The notes below the pieces were generated by a model that saw only the letters and a program-made list of their open reading frames with translations, was not told where the DNA came from and searched no databases. The position numbers and the translations under genes were made by a program. Below are positions 1-7,833 of a DNA stretch of 8,750 bases, piece after piece. The stretch's first letter is position 1. Each line of letters opens with the position of its first letter. Source of the stretch: Elstera litoralis (GTDB lineage Bacteria; Pseudomonadota; Alphaproteobacteria; Elsterales; Elsteraceae); NCBI RefSeq assembly GCF_000963705.1, contig NZ_LAJY01000269.1, positions 1 through 8,750 on the forward strand, read 5' to 3'.

Positions 1-581
1 CCTGGGGCCTCGCGCGCATGCCGATAGCCGCGCTCGCCGATGGACCGGAGGAGGTGCGCTGGCGGGCGTTGGCGCGGCTGGGGGCCTGGGCGGGCGGCAG
101 TGCCTATCCACCGCGTTTTTGAGGGCGTACAGCGGCTACTGAGTCGCTTGCAGGCTGCTGCGGAGGGGCGCGACGCGATCACCCTCGGCGGCGCGCTCTG
201 GGTGCGCTCTGGGACGGTTCTTTTGGATCGGGCGCGAGCTTGCGGCCCTTGCCGCGCCCCTGCCGCTTCCGCCGGGTGCATTATCGGCGCGCTGGGACGG
301 GCGGTTTCGCGCTCTCGCCTTGGAAAAAGATTGGACTCTGAGTGGCTTAGGCGCGGCGGCGGCGGCGCAGTTGCGCCGGTCGCCCGCCCTGAAGCAGCCG
401 CAAACCTGGGGGGCTTCGATGCTAGCGCGGACCCCGGCGGCGCTTCTGGCGGGAATCCCTGCGTTTCAACGTCTTGACTGTCCTCCTTCGTGCCCCACTT
501 GTCAAAAATGCCAGGGTTGTCCCCCCGCTTTTGTCGACGCCGCTGCGTCCCCTTGTCGCCGGGGGGGAGCGGGGGAGTTGA
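1..581 (+). CDS. tilS: tRNA(Ile)-lysidine synthetase, 3' part, broken by frameshifts
   Basis: TilS makes lysidine at the wobble cytidine of tRNA-Ile(CAU), using lysine and ATP in the cytoplasm. Only the C-terminal part is in the window; the N-terminal ATP-binding PP-loop domain lies upstream. Family-like sequence runs through several frames. Frame 3 reads RALARLGAWAGGSAYPPRF to about 118. Frame 1 then reads EGVQRLLSRLQ...TLGGALWVRSG to about 225. Frame 2 then reads IGRELAALAAPLPLP, ARWDGRF and TPAALLAGIPAFQRLD to about 478. Two breaks are clear, each one extra base: in T5 at 116-120 and in TTTTGG at 221-226. A third near 476-480 would recover VPHL in frame 1. A fourth near 525-535 would recover PLRPLVAGG and a stop at 579-581. 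TilS sits directly upstream of ftsH in many alphaproteobacteria, which supports the call. The end point is inferred. Sequencing errors are likelier than real loss because tilS is normally essential. Confidence 0.7.
473..500 (+). promoter_or_regulatory. Candidate heat-shock (sigma-32-like) promoter for ftsH
   Basis: CTTGAC (473-478) is followed after 14 bases by CCCCACTT (493-500). This resembles the enterobacterial sigma-32 pattern CTTGAA-N13/15-CCCCATNT. FtsH is a heat-shock protein and degrades sigma-32 in E. coli, so the placement makes sense. It would give a leader of about 170 bases. Against it, the site overlaps the probable last codons of tilS, and alphaproteobacterial RpoH consensus sequences differ somewhat. 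This is a pattern match only. Confidence 0.25.
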
Positions 582-674
582 CGGCAGGTCGGATCGGGGG
601 CATGTCACTGGGAATGATCGATGCCATCGGGTGCGCCACTTGTGCCCGATCTGGTGCGGAAAGGGTGGAGCCTC

Positions 675-2615
<1,941 letters not shown>

Positions 2616-2656
2616 TTTTGGCTGAGTTCCTCTTCGAGCCTATTCTCTGTGACCCC

Positions 2657-2686
2657 ACCCCCGCGCGGCCCCGCCTGCGCGGGGGT
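2657..2686 (+). terminator. GC-rich hairpin between ftsH and folP (terminator or attenuator)
   Basis: ACCCCCGCGC (2657-2666) and GCGCGGGGGT (2677-2686) form a perfect 10-bp stem with a 10-base loop, GGCCCCGCCT. It lies 42 bases after the ftsH stop and ends 9 bases before the chosen folP ATG. No T-run follows, so it is not a standard intrinsic terminator. Because its right arm holds the only G-rich stretch upstream of folP, it could hide the ribosome binding site. It may instead be a dispersed palindromic repeat or an mRNA stabiliser. Confidence 0.5.
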
Positions 2687-2695
2687 TGGCGTTCG

Positions 2696-3605
2696 ATGGC
2701 GGATATCATTCCTTATCCGTCGAATTACACCCCGCCAGCGGCCTCCTCGATGGCGCGGCGGGTGAATATCTTCGCGCAGCGCGTCGCGTTTCTGCCCAAT
2801 GGGTTGGGCCAGCAGCACACGGCGATTATGGGCATTCTCAACGTAACGCCCGATAGTTTTTCCGACGGTGGCCAGCATGGCACCCCGGAAGCCGCCATTG
2901 CTGCGGGCTTGCGCTTGATGGACGCCGGGGCCGATCTGCTCGATATCGGCGGTGAATCGACCCGGCCTGGTGCCGCGCCGGTCGATCCGCAAGAAGAAAT
3001 TCGGCGCGTGGTTCCGGTCATCCGGGAGCTTGCCAATCGCGGTCTGCTGCTCTCGATCGATACGCGCCATGCCGAGGTGATGGCGGCGGCGTTGGCGGCG
3101 GGCGCGCATATCATCAATGACATTACCGCGCTTGAGGGCGACCCTGCTGCCGTTCGCGTGGCGGTGCAGAGCGGCGCGCCGGTCATCCTTATGCATATGC
3201 GTGGCCCCGATCCGCGCACGATGCAGGATGATCCGACCTATGGCGATGTGGTGGCGGAAGTGTATCGCTACCTCGGCCATCGCGTCGCCGTGCTGGAAGC
3301 GGCGGGAATTCCGAAATCGCGGCTCTGTGTCGATCCCGGCATCGGTTTCGGTAAGATGCCTGCCCATAATCTTGCGCTGTTGCGGCATCTTCAGTTGTTG
3401 CACGGGCTCGGGTGTGCGGTTTGCTGGGGCGTCGCGCAAGCGGTTCATTTCGGCGGTCTCGGCGGACGAGCCGCCGCAGGACCGGCTCGGCGGATCATTG
3501 GCGGCGGCGATCACGGCTTTTTCGGCAGGGGTGCAAATCGTCCGCGTGCATGATGTGGCCGAAACCGCCCAGGCGCGCGCCGTTTGGTTCGCTACCCACG
3601 CATAA
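2696..3605 (+). CDS. folP: Dihydropteroate synthase, one frameshift near the 3' end
   Basis: DHPS condenses 6-hydroxymethyl-7,8-dihydropterin diphosphate with p-aminobenzoate to make dihydropteroate in folate synthesis; it is the sulfonamide target. Motifs from the ATG at 2696: MGILNVTPDSFSDGG (45-59), DIGGESTRPGA, SIDTRHAEV, LMHMRGPDPRTMQDDPTYGD and DPGIGFGK. After GLGCAV (about 3420) the frame goes off into non-family sequence ending at 3553. Frame 3 carries the true end: GASRKRFISAVSADEP, then AAAITAFSAGVQIVRVHDVAET, stopping at 3603-3605. Removing one base between 3420 and 3429 (GGTTTGCTGGGG) joins them and restores 302 residues, a normal length. As read, the protein lacks the conserved SRK segment and would be inactive. 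The start is uncertain: no clear Shine-Dalgarno is seen, the frame opens further upstream at a TTG (2618), and a hairpin precedes the ATG. The neighbours ftsH and glmM match E. coli order. Confidence 0.9.
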
Positions 3606-3708
3606 TCGCGTGTCCCTCTTTTTCGGCATGGGGGGTGCGATTCTCTTTCCTGGGCGACGGCACCGTGATTTGCTATAGGAATGGGGTAATTTTGGTACTC
3701 GGGGTTTT

Positions 3709-5070
3709 ATGACGCGCAGTCTTTTTGGAACGGACGGGATTCGGGGCAGGGCTAACACCCATCCTATGACGGCGGCTATGGCCCTCCAGGTCGCACAAGC
3801 GGCCGGGGCCTATTTCCAATCGGGACAAGTGCGACGACACGCGGCGGTGATCGGCAAAGATACGCGCCTGTCGGGCTATATGATCGAAGCGGCGCTGACG
3901 GCGGGGCTGCTGTCGCGCGGGATGGATGTGCTGCTGGTCGGCCCGCTGCCGACCCCGGCGATTGCCATGCTGACGCGCTCGATGCGGGCGGATGTGGGCA
4001 TTATGGTGTCGGCCTCCCACAATCCTTACGAAGATAATGGCATCAAGCTGTTCGGCCCCGATGGGTATAAGCTCTCCGACGAGGCCGAGGCGGAAATCAC
4101 CCGCCTGATCGAAGAGCCGGATGCTTTGCCGCCGTTGGTCGATTCGAGCCGGATCGGCCGGGCCAAACGGCTGGAAGACGCGGGCGGGCGCTACATCGAA
4201 TTCGCCAAATCCAGTTTTCCGCGCGGGCTTATTCTCGATGGGCTGAAGATCGCCATCGATTGCGCCAACGGGGCGGCCTACCGCGTTGCACCGACCGTGC
4301 TGCGCGAATTGGGGGCGGAGGTGATCCCGCTCGCCGTCTCCCCGGATGGCACGAACATCAACCGCGACTGCGGCGCTACGGCGGTTGCGCATCTGGCGAC
4401 GCAAACGGTGGCGCATGGCGCACACATTGGCCTAGCGCTGGATGGCGATGCCGACCGGCTGATCGTCGTCGATGAAACCGGCCAGATCATCGACGGCGAT
4501 CAAATCATGGCGCTGATTGCGACCGCCTGGGCGCGCGCGGGCCTGCTGCGCGGCGGCGGGATCGTGGCGACCGTTATGTCGAACATGGGGTTGGAGCGGC
4601 ATCTGGAGGCCCAGGGGCTTGGCTTGCGACGCACGAAGGTCGGCGACCGTTACGTGCTGGAAGCCATGCGCGCCGAGGGCTTCAATGTCGGCGGCGAGCA
4701 ATCGGGCCATCTGATTCTGGCCGATTATGCCACCACGGGCGATGGGTTGATTGCCGCTTTGCAGGTCTTGGCCTGTCTAGTCGAATCGGGCAAGCGCGCC
4801 AGCGAATTAACGCGCGTGTTTAAACCCTTTCCGCAAATCTTAAAGAATATTCGCTACGCTCCGGGCATTGATCCGCTGGGGCTCGATCCGGTTCTGACCG
4901 CGATTGCGGCGGCCGAGCAACGGCTGAAAGGGTCGGGGCGGCTGCTCATTCGCAAGTCCGGGACCGAACCGCTGATCCGCGTGATGGCGGAAGGGGAGGA
5001 TCCGGTTTTAGTGGCCGAGACGGTCGATGCGTTGATCGCAGTCGTAGCCTCTGCGCTGGCGACAGCCTAG
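3709..5070 (+). CDS. glmM: Phosphoglucosamine mutase
   Basis: GlmM converts glucosamine-6-phosphate to glucosamine-1-phosphate, the step before GlmU makes UDP-GlcNAc for peptidoglycan and LPS. The 453-residue protein is full length and intact. It has the start MTRSLFGTDGIRG; the active-site loop SASHNPYEDNGIK (101-113), in which Ser103 is the phosphorylated serine; the metal-binding loop DGDADR (245-250, three aspartates); the sugar-binding loop GGEQSGH (328-334); and the C-terminal phosphate-binding loop RKSGTEPLIRVM (415-426). The short catalytic loop and GGEQSGH fit GlmM rather than ManB/Pgm paralogs. The ATG is preceded by CTCGGGG, a weak ribosome binding site. A gap of 103 bases separates it from folP, and it may be transcribed together with folP and thiD. 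Confidence 0.97.
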   Translation: MTRSLFGTDGIRGRANTHPMTAAMALQVAQAAGAYFQSGQVRRHAAVIGKDTRLSGYMIEAALTAGLLSRGMDVLLVGPLPTPAIAMLTRSMRADVGIMVSASHNPYEDNGIKLFGPDGYKLSDEAEAEITRLIEEPDALPPLVDSSRIGRAKRLEDAGGRYIEFAKSSFPRGLILDGLKIAIDCANGAAYRVAPTVLRELGAEVIPLAVSPDGTNINRDCGATAVAHLATQTVAHGAHIGLALDGDADRLIVVDETGQIIDGDQIMALIATAWARAGLLRGGGIVATVMSNMGLERHLEAQGLGLRRTKVGDRYVLEAMRAEGFNVGGEQSGHLILADYATTGDGLIAALQVLACLVESGKRASELTRVFKPFPQILKNIRYAPGIDPLGLDPVLTAIAAAEQRLKGSGRLLIRKSGTEPLIRVMAEGEDPVLVAETVDALIAVVASALATA

Positions 5071-5102
5071 AGTGACATGGAATAACGGGCGGGTTTTGGG
5101 AT

Positions 5103-5110
5103 AAGGGAGG
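5103..5110 (+). promoter_or_regulatory. Strong Shine-Dalgarno of thiD
   Basis: AAGGGAGG ends 6 bases before the ATG at 5117 and is the best ribosome binding site in the window. It fixes the thiD start and suggests efficient translation from a transcript shared with glmM, which ends 46 bases upstream. Confidence 0.8.
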
Positions 5111-5116
5111 CACGGC

Positions 5117-5928
5117 ATGCAGATCAAGGGACGGGTTCTGGTAGTCGCCGGCTCCGACAGCAGCGGCTGTACGGGTATTCAGGCCGATATAAAAACCATT
5201 CTGGCGCTGGGCGGCTATGCCATGTCGGCGGTAACGGCGGTAACGGCGCGCGATACGTTGGGCATCGTCGATATCCATCCGATCCCCCCGGCTTTCGTGC
5301 AACGCCAGATGCGCCTTGCGTTGCAGGATATCGGGGCCGACGTTATTCACCTCGGCATGCTGCACAATGCCGATCTCATCAATGCCGTCGCCGATGTGAT
5401 CGAAGAACTGGCCCCCGATGCGCCTGTAGTGCTCGACCCCGTTGCCGTGACCAAAACCGGGCGCTCCTTGCTGGATAAGGAGGGGATGCGCCATCTGAAA
5501 ATCCGCCTGCTGCCGCGCACGACGATCATCACGCCCAACCTGCGCGAAGGCGAGCTTCTGGCGGGCATGGATATTCACACCGATGAAGAGCGCCATCACG
5601 CCGCGCAAATGATGCTCACCTTGGGCGCGAAAGCCGTGCTGCTGAAGGGCGGGCACGACGATCAAGACCCGGTGGTCGATCTGCTGGCGACCGAAGAGGG
5701 CGGGATTACCGAATATTCCGCGCCGCGCGTCGAAACCCGCCATATGGCCGGGATCGGCTCCACTCTGTCGGCAGCGATTGCTTGCGGCATGGCGCAGGGG
5801 CTGGAAGTGCATCGGGCGGTGGAACGCGGGCGGAGCTATTTGCAGGCCTGCATTAAAGCGCGCCGGGGTTCGGGCATGGCTCGGGGCCGATCAATCATGG
5901 CGTCAGCGTTGCCCCATTCATGCTGTAG
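5117..5928 (+). CDS. thiD: ThiD-like (phospho)hydroxymethylpyrimidine kinase, one frameshift near the 3' end
   Basis: This is a ribokinase-fold kinase of the ThiD family, which phosphorylates hydroxymethylpyrimidine and its phosphate for thiamine synthesis. Seen: AGSDSSGCTGIQADIKT (11-27), TAVTARDTLG (40-49), IGADVIHLGMLHN (72-84), VVLDPVAVTK (104-113), ITPNLREGELLAG (138-150), LLKGGH (175-180) and GIGSTLSAAIACGMAQG (212-228). Around 5856-5866 the frame is lost. Frame 1 then reads GFGHGSGPINH and GVSVAPFML and stops at 5926-5928; one added base (probably GCGGCG for GCG) restores 270 residues, the usual length. As read, the frame runs on to 6043 through the hairpin and riboswitch, which is implausible. 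Family positions are altered: GTGC is GIGS, TAQNT is TARDT and VMVAK is VAVTK. It may therefore be a diverged paralog with another substrate. Its place after glmM is common in this group. Confidence 0.8.
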
Positions 5929-5935
5929 AAAAATG

Positions 5936-5960
5936 AGGATCGCGGCAAAACCGCGATCCT
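5936..5960 (+). terminator. Perfect hairpin after thiD
   Basis: AGGATCGCGG (5936-5945), loop CAAAA, and CCGCGATCCT (5951-5960) form a perfect 10-bp stem. It begins 7 bases after the restored thiD stop, which supports that stop. On the + strand only TGACATTTG follows, so the U-tract is poor; read on the - strand, the stem is followed by CATTTTTC. It probably ends or protects the glmM-thiD transcript ahead of the metZ unit. Confidence 0.65.
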
Positions 5961-5988
5961 TGACATTTGCCAAGCGGCATATTAGGAA
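5960..5988 (+). promoter_or_regulatory. Candidate sigma-70 promoter for the metZ riboswitch transcript
   Basis: TTGACA (5960-5965) is a consensus -35 element. Seventeen bases later TAGGAA (5983-5988) is a weak -10 candidate. Start of transcription would fall near 5995-6000, just at the riboswitch 5' end, which is what a SAM-II leader needs. The first T of TTGACA is the last base of the upstream hairpin. A second TTGACA (5991-5996) has no -10 at the right distance. Confidence 0.4.
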
Positions 5989-6000
5989 TTTTGACACTGT

Positions 6001-6055
6001 TCGTGGTGATTTGAGCCGACCGGCTTGCGGCCACGTTAAATAATCCGCTAAAAGG
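6001..6055 (+). ncRNA. SAM-II (SAM-alpha) riboswitch upstream of metZ
   Basis: This is an alphaproteobacterial S-adenosylmethionine aptamer that lowers methionine-gene expression when SAM is plentiful. The sequence closely follows the SAM-II consensus as I recall it: CGTGGTGATTTGAG (6002-6015), CGGCTTGCGGCCACGTTAAA (6021-6040) and CCGCTAAAAGG (6045-6055). Stem P1 is CGTGG (6002-6006) with CCACG (6031-6035). A small inner hairpin GCC/GGC (6015-6017, 6022-6024) and a possible pseudoknot GCGG (6027-6030) with CCGC (6045-6048) are visible. SAM-II elements are known upstream of metA, metX and metZ in this class, so the downstream gene fits. The distance to the metZ ATG is about 80 bases. Confidence 0.93.
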
Positions 6056-6135
6056 TCGTGCGCTCGGGCTTTCCCCCCGCGAACACCTGCCGGTCGACCG
6101 TATTTTTGGATCGAATGACAGCAGGAGCGGGCGTA

Positions 6136-7338
6136 ATGAGCGAATTTTCCAATTCTCCAGATCAGTTAGATACTCTCCTCGTGCGGGGCGGTTTGGCGCG
6201 TTCTAACTTTGGCGAAACCTCCGAGGCGATTTTTATGACCTCGGGGTTCGTTTATGAAAGCGCGGCGCAAGCCGAGGCGCGCTTTACCGGGGACGATCCG
6301 GGGTACGTTTATTCCCGCTACCGTAATCCCACGCTGGAAGGCTTCGAGCAGCGGATGCGCCTGCTGGAAGGCGCGGAAGCCTGCCACGGCACCGCCAGCG
6401 GCATGGCGGCGGTGTTCGCCGCGCTCGCGGCCAGCGTCTCGGCGGGCGATCATATCATCGCCGGGCGGGCGTTGTTCGGCTCCTGTCACGTCATCCTCAC
6501 TCAATTGTTGCCGAAATGGGGCGTGACGGCGACCCTGGTCGATGGGGCTGATCTCAAAGCCTGGGAAGCCGCGATCCAGCCGAACACCAAGGTTTTCTTC
6601 ATGGAAACCCCGGCGAACCCGACCCTATCGCTGATCGATATCAAAGCCGTGGCCGACCTTGCCCATAGCGTCGGCGCGAGTTTGGTGATCGATAACGTCT
6701 TCGCCACGCCGTTGCTGCAAAAGCCGCTGGAACTGGGGGCCGATATCGTCACCTATTCCGCGACCAAGCATATCGACGGGCAGGGCCGCTGTTTGGGCGG
6801 CGCGGTGCTAGGCTCGGCGGCTTTTTGTACCGATAAGCTTCAGCCGTTCCTGCGCCATACCGGCCCGGCGCTGAGCCCGTTCAACGCGTGGTTGCTGGTG
6901 AAGGGGCTCGAAACCCTGTCCTTGCGCGTCGAGCGCTCCTGCGACAGCGCGGCGGCGCTCGCCGATCAGCTCTATGGCGATAAGGCCGTCGCCCAAGTGC
7001 TCTATCCGCATCACACGAGCCACCCGCAATATGACCTCGGCAAGCGCCAGATGACGCGCGGCGGCACGCTGCTGGCCATCGAACTGAAGGGCGGGCGCAA
7101 AGCCGCCTGGGCCTTTATGGACGCGCTCGAAACCGTGGATATTTCCAACAATCTCGGCGATTCGCGCTCGCTGATTACCCATCCGATGACGACGACGCAC
7201 CGCGCGATGCCCGAAGACGACCGCACGGCGATGGGGATTACCGAAGGGCTGGTGCGCCTCTCGGTCGGGCTCGAAAGCCTGAAGGATCTGCACGACGATA
7301 TCGCGCGCGGCCTCGCTGCAGCCGCCGTCCACGCCTAA
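6136..7338 (+). CDS. metZ: O-succinylhomoserine sulfhydrylase
   Basis: MetZ is a PLP enzyme of the Cys/Met metabolism family that makes homocysteine directly from O-succinylhomoserine and sulfide, bypassing cystathionine. The 400-residue protein is intact: RSNFGETSEAIFMTSGFVY near the N-terminus, YSRYRNPT (59-66), ASGM (87-90), the PLP-ring aspartate in VIDNVFATP (Asp186), and the Schiff-base lysine in SATKHIDGQGR (Lys211). SRSLITHP and a C-terminal VRLSVGLE complete the fold. FGETSEA and HIDGQGRCLGG point to MetZ rather than MetB or MetC. I chose the ATG at 6136 because AGGAG (6123-6127) lies 8 bases upstream and the protein then starts like its family. The frame also opens at GTG 6058 right after the riboswitch, but those 26 codons look unrelated. 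Regulation is probably by the SAM-II element. The next gene starts 8 bases after its stop. Confidence 0.95.
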   Translation: MSEFSNSPDQLDTLLVRGGLARSNFGETSEAIFMTSGFVYESAAQAEARFTGDDPGYVYSRYRNPTLEGFEQRMRLLEGAEACHGTASGMAAVFAALAASVSAGDHIIAGRALFGSCHVILTQLLPKWGVTATLVDGADLKAWEAAIQPNTKVFFMETPANPTLSLIDIKAVADLAHSVGASLVIDNVFATPLLQKPLELGADIVTYSATKHIDGQGRCLGGAVLGSAAFCTDKLQPFLRHTGPALSPFNAWLLVKGLETLSLRVERSCDSAAALADQLYGDKAVAQVLYPHHTSHPQYDLGKRQMTRGGTLLAIELKGGRKAAWAFMDALETVDISNNLGDSRSLITHPMTTTHRAMPEDDRTAMGITEGLVRLSVGLESLKDLHDDIARGLAAAAVHA

Positions 7339-7346
7339 GGAAGCCG

Positions 7347-7769
7347 ATGATGAGCGATTATGCCGGGGATGTGTCCCCCAAAGAAACCTGGGCCGCGTTG
7401 AAAAACGATCCCGCCGCGATCCTGATCGACGTGCGCACCCCCGCCGAATGGGCCTATGTCGGCCTGCCCGATGTGGCGAGCCTTGGGAAACTCGTGCTCA
7501 CCGTTGCGTGGCAAACCTGGCCGGAGGGGCAGCAGAACCCGGCCTTCCTCGCTGAAGCGCGCGAACAGGGGCTGAAACCCGGCCAGCCGGTCTATCTGCT
7601 CTGCCGCTCCGGCGTGCGCAGTCTGGCGGCGGCAAAAGCCCTTACCGAGGCGGGCTATGGCCCCTGCTATAATATCGCCGGTGGTTTCGAAGGCCCGCTC
7701 GACCCAACCCGCCATCGCGGTACGCTGGCCGGGTGGAAAGTGGAAGGCTTGCCCTGGCGGCAGGGGTAA
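7347..7769 (+). CDS. Single-domain rhodanese (sulfurtransferase) next to metZ
   Basis: This is a 140-residue rhodanese-like protein without signal peptide or membrane segment, so probably cytoplasmic. The N-terminal LIDVRTPAEW (26-35) and the active loop CRSGVRS (Cys86, Arg91) are intact; the cysteine would carry a persulfide. YNIAGGFEGP (108-117) is the usual C-terminal motif and LAGWKVEGLPW ends the protein. It begins 8 bases after the metZ stop with AAGGAAG overlapping that stop, so the two are almost surely cotranscribed and the gene comes under the same SAM-II control. Small rhodaneses beside metZ are common in proteobacteria. Supplying or handling sulfide or persulfide for homocysteine synthesis is an inference; the sulfur donor is unknown. 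ATG 7350 is an equally possible start. Confidence 0.9.
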   Translation: MMSDYAGDVSPKETWAALKNDPAAILIDVRTPAEWAYVGLPDVASLGKLVLTVAWQTWPEGQQNPAFLAEAREQGLKPGQPVYLLCRSGVRSLAAAKALTEAGYGPCYNIAGGFEGPLDPTRHRGTLAGWKVEGLPWRQG

Positions 7770-7777
7770 ATCGGTTC

Positions 7778-7798
7778 CCCAAGGGCTGCGCCCTTGGG
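7778..7798 (+). terminator. Hairpin between convergent rhodanese and livF (first of two)
   Basis: CCCAAGGGC (7778-7786) and GCCCTTGGG (7790-7798) form a perfect 9-bp stem with loop TGC, 9 bases after the rhodanese stop. No T-run follows on either strand. Being symmetric, it could end transcription from both convergent genes, or be a dispersed palindromic repeat. Confidence 0.5.
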
Positions 7799-7805
7799 CA
7801 GGGGT

Positions 7806-7824
7806 TCGGGGACAGCGCCCCCGA
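7806..7824 (-). terminator. Hairpin between convergent rhodanese and livF (second of two)
   Basis: TCGGGG (7806-7811) and CCCCGA (7819-7824) pair over a 7-base loop, ending 10 bases from the livF stop. With the preceding hairpin it makes a compact two-stem block in a 64-base gap. It is plausibly the end of the liv transcript, although no U-tract is present. Confidence 0.4.
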
Positions 7825-7833
7825 GACGATCTC

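Noticed and set aside
116..120. Programmed frameshifting or transcriptional slippage at T5 in tilS (and at 8279-8283 in livF)
   Set aside because: Five-base runs are short for slippage, no stimulatory structure is evident, and breaks at other sequence types in the same window argue for a general cause.
3651..3679. Promoter for glmM with extended -10 TGCTATAGG (3671-3679)
   Set aside because: No reasonable -35 element lies 16-18 bases upstream (TGGGCG at 3651-3656), so the match is too weak to list.
6058..6135. GTG at 6058 as the metZ start directly after the riboswitch
   Set aside because: The 26 extra residues do not resemble MetZ N-termini and AAAAGG is only 2 bases from the GTG, whereas ATG 6136 has a well-spaced AGGAG.
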